NCBI GenBank assembly: GCA_964534555.1 | Contig: CAZHRK010000002.1 | Span: 62,001 to 126,000, forward strand | Length of the DNA stretch: 64,000 bases | From: CAZHRK01 sp964534555 | GTDB taxonomy: Bacteria; Babelota; Babeliae; Babelales; RVW-14 | Direction of reading: 5' to 3' | Shown here: positions 1-8,389 of the stretch, in pieces | Position numbering within the stretch: position 1 is the first letter of the stretch | How the letters are laid out: each line of letters opens with the position of its first letter | The notes under the pieces: model-generated | The model's input: only the letters and a program-made list of their open reading frames with translations | Database searches by the model: none | Told to the model about the DNA's origin: nothing | Position numbers and translations under genes: made by a program

Positions 1-633
1 CTGCATCTTAGCGTCTAAGTAGTTTTCCATGGTTTCATGAAAATCAAGATGATCATTACCCAGATTAGTAAATCCACCCGCGGTGAATTCTATGCCGTAT
101 ACGCGATCAAGGCTTAATGCATGAGATGAGACTTCCATAACAACGTATTCAACGTTTTGATCAACACACTGCTTAAAAAAAACATGCAGATAATCTGCCT
201 CAGGAGTTGTTCGCTCGCTTGGCTGCACAGTATTGCCAACTTTTGTGTAGATGGTGCTTATGAGCGCACATTTTAATCCACTTGATTGAATAATATGATG
301 GAGCAAAAAGCTTGTTGTTGTTTTTCCTTTTGTTCCTGTGATGCCAATTATTTTTAATTTTTTATGCGCATGATCGCTTGCCTCTGCGCTGAGGAGAGCA
401 AAGGCTTTGCGTGTATCATCAACTCCTTCTACTGTTGCACCATGTTGTTTGCATAGTGCTCGTAGATCATCTGAAATGCAATCTTTGTGAATAACAATTT
501 TTGTTGCGCCTTGAGCAAGAGCCTGAGGAATAAACATGGCACCATCATTTTTGAAGCCTTTTATTGCCACAAAAGTGCTACCAGGACCAACGTACTGAGT
601 ATTAGATGTCACAGGAAAAAATTGAGCGCTCAT
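1..633 (-). CDS. murE: MurE, UDP-N-acetylmuramoyl-tripeptide synthetase (partial, C-terminus off the window)
   Basis: Adds the third amino acid to UDP-MurNAc-dipeptide in cytoplasmic peptidoglycan synthesis. The open frame starts at an ATG at 633 and runs off the left edge, so 211 N-terminal residues are visible of the roughly 490 usual for the family. The ATP-binding loop GTKGKTT lies at residues 100-106. It is followed by the family's TTPEA, MEVSSHAL and TNLGNDHLDFH blocks, the last two typical of MurE rather than MurC, D or F. The amino acid it adds cannot be told because the C-terminal domain is missing. A weak AGG precedes the ATG. Upstream is a long non-coding gap, so this is probably the first gene of its transcript. 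Confidence 0.93.
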   Translation of the reverse strand, partial: MSAQFFPVTSNTQYVGPGSTFVAIKGFKNDGAMFIPQALAQGATKIVIHKDCISDDLRALCKQHGATVEGVDDTRKAFALLSAEASDHAHKKLKIIGITGTKGKTTTSFLLHHIIQSSGLKCALISTIYTKVGNTVQPSERTTPEADYLHVFFKQCVDQNVEYVVMEVSSHALSLDRVYGIEFTAGGFTNLGNDHLDFHETMENYLDAKMQ

Positions 634-1119
634 GCTGTTGCCTACACATTTTAAATAGTTTGATTCACTGCTGATATTCTATCATAGAAATCATTTATTT
701 TTCTATCGGCTTTGTGTCGTAAATTTTGTTTATTATGTTAACCCTTTTGATTTGGCTATCTAAAGCCAACTTTCTAAAGTGTGCCAAATTGATACAATTT
801 GTAGCTAGCTCTATTACTCCGTAGCATTTTTTGTCTTCTTCTAAACTTACTAACAAATTTGTTGGCAAGTTTGTTAGTAAGTTTGAAACCCCCCTCTGGG
901 TCTATGTTTTTGAGAGTAATATGCTTTTAGGCATGTTCTAGAGGTACTATTATTTTAATTTTTTAAAATTACGTCTTGTTGATTAGGTTTTTGACTTCAA
1001 GTCATTAAATAATGCTATTTCAGCAGCAGGTTTTTGTGTTTTTTGCATTCCGCGTTAAACTTGCTGCACATGAGGTAGAGAGCAATCCTCTAATCTTTTA
1101 ACCATGTAAGAGAGCAATC
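634..1119. other. 486-base non-coding stretch between divergent genes
   Basis: AT-rich spacer between murE (minus) and the coiled-coil gene at 1120 (plus). I see no coding potential and recognise no structured RNA family. It must hold both divergent promoters, but none stands out. Its only strong structure is the inverted repeat at 843-884, followed by a run of six C. Confidence 0.6.
843..884. repeat. Perfect 15-bp inverted repeat in intergenic DNA
   Basis: The arms AAACTTACTAACAAA (843-857) and TTTGTTAGTAAGTTT (870-884) are exact reverse complements around a 12-base loop. The loop could add a TTG/CAA pair. No T-run follows on the plus strand (GAAACCCCCC follows), so it is not a normal intrinsic terminator there. 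It could be an operator or an RNA hairpin. Confidence 0.75.
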
Positions 1120-1767
1120 ATGATACATTCAACAGAGATTGAAGAACAAAAAGAGAGTGTTTCTGCAGAGCAGTTTGCACAAGAAAATCAAGAAATAAAC
1201 CCAGAGCTTGTTGCTCAAGAGACCGGCCAATCACTTGCAGAGTTTACTAAGCAAGTAGCTGTTACCCCTCTTCCTAATGAGGTTAAAAAACAGCTTATTT
1301 CATCAGTAGCCTTGCTTACTGAGCTTCGACAAGAAATTGAAAATAAAAAAGCTGGTGCGCTTGAAAAGCGTGCGATTATTAAAGCAAAAATTGACGCTTT
1401 ACGTGCATCAGAAAAAGTGAACATTGATGACGCTGAGTTTAAAAAGTCAGAAGAGAGTGTGGAGCACTTTGTTCAGCTGCTTGATAAAATGATTCAAGAA
1501 GTTGCATCAGATGAAAAGTTTTATGCTTCATTAACTCAAGACACTCCACCAGCAACAATGACTGCATTTAAATTTGATTCAGATGATTTCTTGCAGCTTA
1601 TCAGCTCTCGTATTGTTTCTATTAAGAAGTATGTGAAAAACGCAAAACGAGACCTTTCGATTAGCTATTCACGTTACTGCTTTGGATTTGATGCTCAAAT
1701 CAGACAAATCAATTATGTTGAGCACGTGCTTAACTCAGTTGATCCTCGCTCTGCTGCAAAGCACTAA
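1120..1767 (+). CDS. Hypothetical coiled-coil protein
   Basis: 215 residues with no signal peptide or membrane segment, so probably cytoplasmic. The first 50 residues are acidic and Glu/Gln-rich. Residues about 55-130 are highly charged and helical with heptad-like spacing (many E, K, L, I), suggesting a coiled coil. The C-terminal third is basic and Tyr/Ser-rich. AAGAGAGC a few bases before the ATG can serve as ribosome binding site. I do not recognise the family. The gene stands alone, with a long spacer before it and a bidirectional terminator after it shared with convergent hisS. Confidence 0.7.
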   Translation: MIHSTEIEEQKESVSAEQFAQENQEINPELVAQETGQSLAEFTKQVAVTPLPNEVKKQLISSVALLTELRQEIENKKAGALEKRAIIKAKIDALRASEKVNIDDAEFKKSEESVEHFVQLLDKMIQEVASDEKFYASLTQDTPPATMTAFKFDSDDFLQLISSRIVSIKKYVKNAKRDLSISYSRYCFGFDAQIRQINYVEHVLNSVDPRSAAKH

Positions 1768-1786
1768 ATTACGCTTTAGTAAGCAC

Positions 1787-1822
1787 AAAAAAAGGGCCCA
1801 GATTTCTCTGGGCCCTTTTTAA
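1787..1822. terminator. Bidirectional intrinsic terminator
   Basis: A 14-bp perfect stem: AAAAAGGGCCCAGA at 1789-1802 and its complement at 1807-1820, loop TTTC, with A and T runs flanking. It sits between the convergent ends of the gene at 1120 and hisS and would work in both directions. Confidence 0.92.
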
Positions 1823-3070
1823 TTACATCGATTTGAGTGTTGCTATAAGGTCTACTTGTTTAACAACGAGAGTCTCACCTTTAAGCATGTTTTTAACAGC
1901 GACAGTTCCCTGTTGTTGCTCATCTGGTCCAATCAGAAGGGCGATTTTACTGCCAAGCTTATTTGCTTTTTTCATCATGTTGCCAAGCGACGCTGTTTCA
2001 ACAATTACCTCACACGCAATACCATGTGCTTGTAATGTGTCTGCGATCATAAGCGCAAGTGTTTTTTGCTCTTCTGTAAATGGAATTATTACGTGCAGCG
2101 CTGGTTTTTGAGGAATGCTCAGTTTATTAAGATTCTTTTCAAGAAGCATCAAGATTCTTCCGAATCCGATTCCAACGCCTACTGCATCAAGATCTTCTTT
2201 TGCGCCAACCTCTTTCCCAAGGCTGTAGCGCCCACCGCCACAAAATGCGGTTTGTGCGCCTAAATCTCGAGAGGTAAACTCAAAAACAGTTTTATTGTAA
2301 TAATCAAGTCCGCGAACGAGCTGAGGGTCATGCTCAAAACTAACACCCAGGAGCGATAGCATCTGTTGCAATTGCTTCCACTCTTTAGCGCTTTCTTTTG
2401 ATAGAAAATCAATAATCTGAGGCGCTTTTTTATAGAGCGATTGACAGGCCTCATTTTTGCAGTCGAAAGTGCGCAGTGGATTTTTGTCTCTGCGTGTTTG
2501 GCATGTTGCGCAAATTCCTTCACCTTGCTGAATTAGGAAGCTGCGGAGTGCATCACGATGATTTATTCGATCTTCTTTTGAACCTAAAAAATTAAGTTTG
2601 ATGACGTAGTTTTCGAGCTTTAATTTTTCGCTAAAAAATACATCAAGCATCTTAATCATTTGTACATCGTGAGCGATGTTATCGGTATTAATAACCTCAA
2701 CACTTATTTGGGTAAATTGTCTCCAGCGGCCTTTCTGTGGGCGTTCATGCCTAAACATTGGGCCAACAAGGTAGACTTTCCATGGTGAAATCTGAAGTCC
2801 GTTTTCTACATAAGCTCTAATAATAGAAGCCGTTCCCTCTGGGCGCATGCAGATACTTTCGCCACTTGATGTAGCAAATGTGTACATTTCTTTTGTGACA
2901 ATATCTGTTTCCTGCCCTACAGATCTAACAAAAAGTTCAGTCGGCTCAAGAATCGGTGTTTCAATTTGATGAAAGTTGTACAGTGCAAGGTGCTGATGAA
3001 ATGTTGAGAGCAGAAATGAGTGTAGAGTTAGATCTAAAACGTCTTCAGTACCGCGTACACGCGTTATCAT
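1823..3070 (-). CDS. hisS: Histidyl-tRNA synthetase
   Basis: Charges tRNA-His with histidine in the cytoplasm. The 415-residue length matches bacterial HisRS. Class II motif 2 is at 106-121 (FRHER, then GRWRQFTQ), the histidine-specific RGLDYY block at 253-258 and motif 3 GVGIGFGR at 298-305. The insertion domain carries four cysteines (C187, C190, C204, C209) with the usual NPLR between them. The C-terminal anticodon-binding domain starts near residue 325. The ATG at 3070 gives the standard ITRVRGTED start. A TATGCT -10-like box on the minus strand at 3111-3116 is a candidate promoter, back to back with that of galE. Confidence 0.97.
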   Translation of the reverse strand: MITRVRGTEDVLDLTLHSFLLSTFHQHLALYNFHQIETPILEPTELFVRSVGQETDIVTKEMYTFATSSGESICMRPEGTASIIRAYVENGLQISPWKVYLVGPMFRHERPQKGRWRQFTQISVEVINTDNIAHDVQMIKMLDVFFSEKLKLENYVIKLNFLGSKEDRINHRDALRSFLIQQGEGICATCQTRRDKNPLRTFDCKNEACQSLYKKAPQIIDFLSKESAKEWKQLQQMLSLLGVSFEHDPQLVRGLDYYNKTVFEFTSRDLGAQTAFCGGGRYSLGKEVGAKEDLDAVGVGIGFGRILMLLEKNLNKLSIPQKPALHVIIPFTEEQKTLALMIADTLQAHGIACEVIVETASLGNMMKKANKLGSKIALLIGPDEQQQGTVAVKNMLKGETLVVKQVDLIATLKSM

Positions 3071-3110
3071 AATTTTACTCCTTGCAAAAATACAACCAGG
3101 AGCCTAATCT

Positions 3111-3142
3111 AGCATAATTCGGACTAGCTGTCATGTTATGCT
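3111..3142. promoter_or_regulatory. Divergent promoter region of hisS and galE
   Basis: Two TTATGCT boxes face away from each other: on the minus strand at 3111-3117 and on the plus strand at 3136-3142. The plus box is preceded by TG (TGTTATGCT, 3134-3142), making an extended -10. Together they form an inverted repeat with 18 bases between. Spacing to both start codons suits short leaders. I see no good -35 on either side. Confidence 0.5.
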
Positions 3143-3166
3143 GCAGTCTGAGGAGAGGAATAGAGT

Positions 3167-4177
3167 ATGAAGACCCAAACGATACTAGTAACGGGTGGGG
3201 CAGGGTATATTGGTTCGGTTGTTGCTCGTCAGCTTGCCGATCAGGGATGGGATGTCGTTGTAATCGATGCATTCGTGCACCGACAAACACTTAATCTACC
3301 TCGTGTCACGGTATATGCGGGGAATCTTTCTGACCACTATTTTTTAAATAGTATTTTTCGTAAGCATAAACCATCACTCGTTATCCACTGCGCAGGTCTT
3401 ATAGAAGTTGGTCGTTCTGTTGAGCACCCAGCATCATTTTATGCGGCCAATCTAAGCGCTACCCTCACACTGCTTGATGTTATGCGCCTTCATGAGACAA
3501 AAAAAATTATTTTCTCATCAACATCAGCCGTTTATGGCGTCCCAGAAAAAATGCCCATGAACGAATCTTGTCTTATTGAACCTAAAAGTCCGTATGCACG
3601 TAGTAAGCACGCAGTTGAATATGTCCTTAGTGATTACGCTCATGCATATGGCCTAACAGCAGTTATCTTTAGATATTTTAATGCTGCAGGGGCTTTGCCA
3701 GAACACAATCTTGGCGAGCAGCATAATCCTGAGACTCATGTTATCCCGCTTATGCTTGAAGCATTTGCACAGAATAAGCCATTTAATCTTTTTGGAACAG
3801 ACTACCCAACTGTTGATGGTACCTGTGTGAGAGATTATATCCATGTCCACGATGTTGCAAAAGCCCATGTGCTGGCATCATGTAACGATTCCTTAACTGG
3901 GCTTGTTATTATAAATCTTGGGACCGGTAAGCCTTTTTCTGTATTGCAACTTATAACAGCTGCAGAGCGTGTTTGTGGGCGCATGCTTAATGTTATTGCT
4001 CAGCGACCTCGTCCAGGCGATGTTGCACAGCTTGTTGCTGATGCTCAGCGAGCAAAAAGTTTGCTTGGTTGGGCACCAGAGCGCTCATCAATAGAAGAAA
4101 TTATTGAGACTGCCTTATTTTGGCAGCAGCGACACTCGCGTCGTATTCTTCCAACAATTCATCAGGTGAATCTATGA
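3167..4177 (+). CDS. galE: UDP-glucose 4-epimerase (GalE-type SDR)
   Basis: Interconverts UDP-glucose and UDP-galactose, or their N-acetyl forms, in the cytoplasm, supplying sugar donors for the glycan genes behind it. 336 residues, normal for GalE. The NAD-binding loop GGAGYIG is at 10-16. The active-site Ser lies in SSTSAVYG (about 117-124), and Tyr143 and Lys147 form YARSK. The RYFNAAGA and VRDYIHV blocks of the extended SDR family follow. AGGAGAGG lies upstream of the ATG. First gene of an eight-gene operon; its TGA overlaps the next ATG in ATGA. Substrate preference cannot be read from sequence. Confidence 0.93.
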   Translation: MKTQTILVTGGAGYIGSVVARQLADQGWDVVVIDAFVHRQTLNLPRVTVYAGNLSDHYFLNSIFRKHKPSLVIHCAGLIEVGRSVEHPASFYAANLSATLTLLDVMRLHETKKIIFSSTSAVYGVPEKMPMNESCLIEPKSPYARSKHAVEYVLSDYAHAYGLTAVIFRYFNAAGALPEHNLGEQHNPETHVIPLMLEAFAQNKPFNLFGTDYPTVDGTCVRDYIHVHDVAKAHVLASCNDSLTGLVIINLGTGKPFSVLQLITAAERVCGRMLNVIAQRPRPGDVAQLVADAQRAKSLLGWAPERSSIEEIIETALFWQQRHSRRILPTIHQVNL

Positions 4178-5679
4178 ACTATGCATCAAAGTTTGTGGCA
4201 AAACATGTCTTTGCCGTATTGTTTGTTATTGCGTTGACTCTAAGGCTAGCCGTTTTCTTTGGCTATCTTATGCATGATCAGCATTATTTCCAAATTGACT
4301 CGCGAACGTATGACCTTGTGGCAGAGGGCGTCGCTCGGCACCAAGGTTTTATTTCGCCAGACGGCACCCCGCATACGCATAGGCTTCCTGGGTACCCACT
4401 CTTTTTGGGGATTTTATATTCCATAGCTAATAGCCATCTTTTTGCCCTCATTATTCAAATTTTGCTTGCTGCATGTATTCCTCTGCTTGTGTATATGCTT
4501 GCGCGTAAATTTTTTCCTAAACAACCACGAGTTTCTGTGCTTGCAGGTCTTCTGGCTTGCTTCCATTTAGGACTTGTTTTGTATAGTGGCTTTCTTATGT
4601 CGGAGTCGCTCTTTATTTTCTTCTTTCTGCTTTTTGCATATTTTTACCTTGATCCATCTGTCGATGAAGGAACACAGCTGCCATTCAAGCCGTGGCCGCT
4701 GGTCTTGCCTGATAGTGGCGAAGACGGATTTGTTTCACCGCTGTTATTTCGTCAAATTCCTCTTAGAGCACTTAGAGCAAAGCCAGATCAGCTACTGACT
4801 AATTCTATTCTTGCGGGAATTTTTCTTGGGGTTGCTTCAATGATTCGTCCTGTTGGCCACTACATGATTGGGGTTCTTGTACTGCTTTTGTTATTTAAAA
4901 AACAAACGTGGAGGCAGTATGCCAAAAGTGTTTTTACCATGTTGGTTGGGTGGATTATCGTCATAGCGCCTTGGGTCGTGCGCAATTATATGCTGACCGG
5001 GGCCTTGTTCTTCCATACGCTTCCTGGTGGCCATTTTCTTCAGCTTTCAGCAGCACGTGTGCTTGCTTATGAGCAGGGGATTTCTTATCAGGATGCACGT
5101 AAAAAAGTTTCTCATGAGGCGGCAAAAGAGCTTTTAAAAAAGCAAAAAAAGCTTGGGCGCCGCGTTATGGAAATCGAGCGTTGCACTATACTTGAGCGTA
5201 AGGCTCAATCTATTTTTCTTGCTTACCCGCTTACCACGCTTCGTGTTTGGCTTACTGATATTTTTAGGACCGGGCTTTCTTTGTATTCTGCAGAGCTTGT
5301 CTATCTTGATAATAATCGCAAAGAGTTTGATTATTTTAATACTGATCGAGGTATAGCTTCTTGGTTTAAGCGATATCTGTTTCCTGCAGCTTCATGGCCG
5401 ATTCGTATTGTCGTTTGGGCTGAGATCTTATTCTTTTTTATGCTTCTGAATGCAGCGCTTATTTTTGTTCTGCGCACGCTTTATGCCCTCTTTATTAAAG
5501 GGCTTGCGAAAAATCCTGATGCCAGAATTGTTATGCAGTGCCTTGGGATGAGCGTCTTTTTTGTTGTGATAGGCCTTGCGGGAGGGTACGCGCGTATGCG
5601 TCTGCCTGCTGAGCCGTTCTTAATTATATTTGCATCAGCGGGAGTTGCATGGGTTTCTGGGCGTCGTCGCGCGCGGTAG
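4174..5679 (+). CDS. GT-C membrane glycosyltransferase-like protein, paralogue 1
   Basis: Probable polyprenyl-phosphate-sugar-dependent glycosyltransferase of the PMT_2/ArnT-like superfamily, acting on the outer face of the inner membrane. I chose ATG 4174 (overlapping the galE stop as ATGA, AGGTGA upstream) over an in-frame ATG 54 bases earlier; this gives 501 residues. Membrane helix 1 (about 10-30) is followed by a periplasmic loop with D42 in IDSRTY, where the family's catalytic Asp lies, then HRLPGYP at 69-75. Many more hydrophobic helices follow. GYARMRLPAEP at 471-481 is the C-terminal signature shared by all four paralogues here. Donor and acceptor are unknown. Confidence 0.8.
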   Translation: MNYASKFVAKHVFAVLFVIALTLRLAVFFGYLMHDQHYFQIDSRTYDLVAEGVARHQGFISPDGTPHTHRLPGYPLFLGILYSIANSHLFALIIQILLAACIPLLVYMLARKFFPKQPRVSVLAGLLACFHLGLVLYSGFLMSESLFIFFFLLFAYFYLDPSVDEGTQLPFKPWPLVLPDSGEDGFVSPLLFRQIPLRALRAKPDQLLTNSILAGIFLGVASMIRPVGHYMIGVLVLLLLFKKQTWRQYAKSVFTMLVGWIIVIAPWVVRNYMLTGALFFHTLPGGHFLQLSAARVLAYEQGISYQDARKKVSHEAAKELLKKQKKLGRRVMEIERCTILERKAQSIFLAYPLTTLRVWLTDIFRTGLSLYSAELVYLDNNRKEFDYFNTDRGIASWFKRYLFPAASWPIRIVVWAEILFFFMLLNAALIFVLRTLYALFIKGLAKNPDARIVMQCLGMSVFFVVIGLAGGYARMRLPAEPFLIIFASAGVAWVSGRRRAR

Positions 5680-7010
5680 CACTTATTCTTGTTGTTCTTT
5701 GTACTGTTGCAGTTATTCTACGCGTGGCATTTTTTAGTGCCTTTCTACAGCACGGAAAAAGGGCGTGGATTTACGTTGACTCAGATCAGTACAATCAGGT
5801 TGCCTATTCGCTTAAAGAAGGTAAGGGATATGCGGATGAAGCTGGTGCGCCACAAGCGTATCGACTTCCTGGGTTTAGCTCTTACCTTGCATTTTTCTAC
5901 ACGATGTTTGGCTCAAGCCATGTTCTGCCGCTTATTGTGCAGTGTATTATAAGCGGTACGTTGCCACTTTTTGTATATGTTTTGATGAGGGGCCTTTGGC
6001 CAGGCTGGATTGCGCAATCACTTATTGCTGCGGCTGTTACGGCGGTGCACCCGGGTTTTATTTTGTACGCTGGAATGCTAGCAACAGAGCCGTTATCAAC
6101 GCTTTTTTTAGTGCTCTGGCTTATATGCTTTGTCTACGGGCTAAGGCGCTCTTTCAATACGCCATTTTTAGCAGCTGGGTGCGCGCTTGGGCTGCTATCA
6201 TTATTCAGGCCTGTTGGACATTATTTGCTCATAGTTTCGCTTTTATTTTACGCTGCCTATCGTTGGTTTGTTCCGAGCAATAAAAAATACACTCCCATCG
6301 TTGGTTATTGTCTTGTATGGTTTGTTATTGTCGCTCCGTGGCTTGTGCGTAATTGGCAGGTCTATGGCGTTCCATTTTTTCATTCACTTCCAGGCCTTCA
6401 TTTTATTCAGTACACCGCTGCCAATACACTTGTTGCTGCTCATGGCGGTAGCTACCCAGATATTCGTATGAGCTTGATCAAAAAATGGCAAGAGGATCAG
6501 CGGCAGCTCACACTCACTCAAGGTGCTGAGTGTACCGAGTATCAGGCCTGTGTACTTGGCGAAAAGCGCGCGCTATCAGTTGTATGTCAGTACCCATTAT
6601 CTGCAATTGGTTATACATTTGTGCAGCTACTAAAAACAGTTACAAGCCCCTATTCTGTTCAGCTTCTTGTTGCAGACAGAGAGCAGTGGCAAGATCATGA
6701 GCCAGGGACTTCTGAGCTTACAAAGCTAAAGAAGCTTTTATTTCCATCGCTTAATCATTCACGGCTTGTTTACATGATTTGGTGGGATGTTCTGCTTCAT
6801 TTTTTCTTAATGATTGGTCTGTGCATCGCGCTCATTAAATTTTTTAAAGGGTTATGGTGGGAGCAGTATTTGCTTTTAGGAACCGTAACTGGGCTTTTTG
6901 TTGGATTAACAGCAGCCTATGGCTGCGCGCGTCTTAGGCATCCTGTTGAACCACTACTTATTATTGTAGCGGTATCTGGATGGTGGTTTACGATTGGAAG
7001 GAAGAAATGA
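5649..7010 (+). CDS. GT-C membrane glycosyltransferase-like protein, paralogue 2
   Basis: 453 residues with the same design as the gene before it: an N-terminal helix, a loop with acidic VDSD (D44, D46), then YRLPGF at 71-76, repeated hydrophobic helices, and CARLRHPVEP near the C-terminus. Likely an inner-membrane sugar transferase. The ATG at 5649 overlaps the previous gene by 31 bases, implying translational coupling; no strong ribosome binding site decides this start. Sequence is clearly diverged from its neighbours, so each paralogue may add a different sugar. That is inference. Confidence 0.78.
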   Translation: MGFWASSRAVALILVVLCTVAVILRVAFFSAFLQHGKRAWIYVDSDQYNQVAYSLKEGKGYADEAGAPQAYRLPGFSSYLAFFYTMFGSSHVLPLIVQCIISGTLPLFVYVLMRGLWPGWIAQSLIAAAVTAVHPGFILYAGMLATEPLSTLFLVLWLICFVYGLRRSFNTPFLAAGCALGLLSLFRPVGHYLLIVSLLFYAAYRWFVPSNKKYTPIVGYCLVWFVIVAPWLVRNWQVYGVPFFHSLPGLHFIQYTAANTLVAAHGGSYPDIRMSLIKKWQEDQRQLTLTQGAECTEYQACVLGEKRALSVVCQYPLSAIGYTFVQLLKTVTSPYSVQLLVADREQWQDHEPGTSELTKLKKLLFPSLNHSRLVYMIWWDVLLHFFLMIGLCIALIKFFKGLWWEQYLLLGTVTGLFVGLTAAYGCARLRHPVEPLLIIVAVSGWWFTIGRKK

Positions 7011-8389
7011 CCTACAGAGAGCTCTTTGCGCGTAACGCGTATGCCCTTGTTGGTATTTTTGTCGCAACTATTTGTGTGCGGTTTATCTGGTGGGAAATTG
7101 CACTCAAGTATAACCCGTTAATGCTAGATTTTGATGCGGGCCATTACCTAGACATGGCGCGCGCGTTATTGCTTCGAAATGGTTTTATCAAAATCGATGG
7201 CGCACCAATGCTCTATCGTTTGCCCGGTTACCCAGCCTGTTTATGGTTTATTGAGCGGTTTATAAGCGATATTCCACAGACAATGCTTTTTGTTCAAACG
7301 CTTCTTTCCGCCCTTATTCCGATTCAGGTTTTTCTTTGTGCATATCGATTATTACACCATAGGGGTGCAGCATTTGCTGCTGCGGTTATTAGTATTTTTC
7401 ATCTCGGACTTAATATTTACGCTGGCATGTTTATGACAGAGACCATTTTTTGTATCGTTTTCCTTTGTTTTATGGCATTAGCGTTAGATCAGCGTACGTA
7501 TCATCGGTGGTCCTTTTTGACTCTTACAGCGTTGCTTTGGGGCCTGTTGATGCTTATTCGACCATTAGATCTCATGACACTTGTTGTTTTTGCCTATGCG
7601 TTATTTAGATTAAAGTTTTTACGTTTTGTATGGGGCATGCTTGTTACTGCACTTTTGCCTGGGCTTTGGATGATGCGTAATTATAAGCTTACCGGCGCGC
7701 TTGTGCTTCATACATTAACAGGTCCACATCTTATAAATCATGGAGCGGTTCCTGTTGAAATGCTTGCACAAAATATTGATCACTCGACTGCGCAAGAGAG
7801 GGTGTATAGCAAAATCTCACAAGATCTTTTACCAGAGCTTGCTTTAGCGCAGACGGAAAAAAATGAGATCACCATGAATCGAGTAATGATCGATGTTGGT
7901 ACAGAGCTCCTTGCCACATATCCCTTGCAGACGCTACAGCTCTGTATTAAGAATATGACAAAAACTGTTATTGGGCTGTACAGCTCAGAGCTTTTGCTTA
8001 TGCATACAACGGGTGATTTGCCGCCTTATAATCATGATTCGTTGATGACTCGCGCATCCCGTTATCTTAACCCACCAAATGCAAGCGCATGGCTAAGGGG
8101 AGTGATTTGGGTTGAGATTGTTTTTCACCTTATGCTGCTTATTGGTGTAATTGGTTTTTTCCTGCGGCACCTTAGAGAGCTTTACAATCGAGTTATGTCA
8201 CATGATCATAGAGCCCTTAATTATCTCCTGATCGCACTTTTGAGTGGTGCGCTAATAGCCCTTTCATGTTTGTGTGGGTATGCGCGCTTTAGATTGCCAG
8301 TAGAGTTGTTTTGGATTATGCTCGCAATGGAGTTTTACCTCGCGGTTTTTACCCACGCAAGGGATATAAGTAATGAAGTACAATCGTAA
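7007..8389 (+). CDS. GT-C membrane glycosyltransferase-like protein, paralogue 3
   Basis: Start set at ATG 7007: GGAAGGAAG lies just upstream and the codon overlaps the preceding stop as ATGA. The result is 460 residues. The first loop carries DFD at 41-43 and YRLPGYP at 70-76. About ten further hydrophobic segments follow, and CGYARFRLPVE near the end replaces the neighbours' P-x-E-P with PVELF. Same inferred role as paralogues 1 and 2: transfer of a sugar from a lipid carrier on the periplasmic side. It overlaps the next gene by 17 bases. Confidence 0.78.
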   Translation: MTYRELFARNAYALVGIFVATICVRFIWWEIALKYNPLMLDFDAGHYLDMARALLLRNGFIKIDGAPMLYRLPGYPACLWFIERFISDIPQTMLFVQTLLSALIPIQVFLCAYRLLHHRGAAFAAAVISIFHLGLNIYAGMFMTETIFCIVFLCFMALALDQRTYHRWSFLTLTALLWGLLMLIRPLDLMTLVVFAYALFRLKFLRFVWGMLVTALLPGLWMMRNYKLTGALVLHTLTGPHLINHGAVPVEMLAQNIDHSTAQERVYSKISQDLLPELALAQTEKNEITMNRVMIDVGTELLATYPLQTLQLCIKNMTKTVIGLYSSELLLMHTTGDLPPYNHDSLMTRASRYLNPPNASAWLRGVIWVEIVFHLMLLIGVIGFFLRHLRELYNRVMSHDHRALNYLLIALLSGALIALSCLCGYARFRLPVELFWIMLAMEFYLAVFTHARDISNEVQS

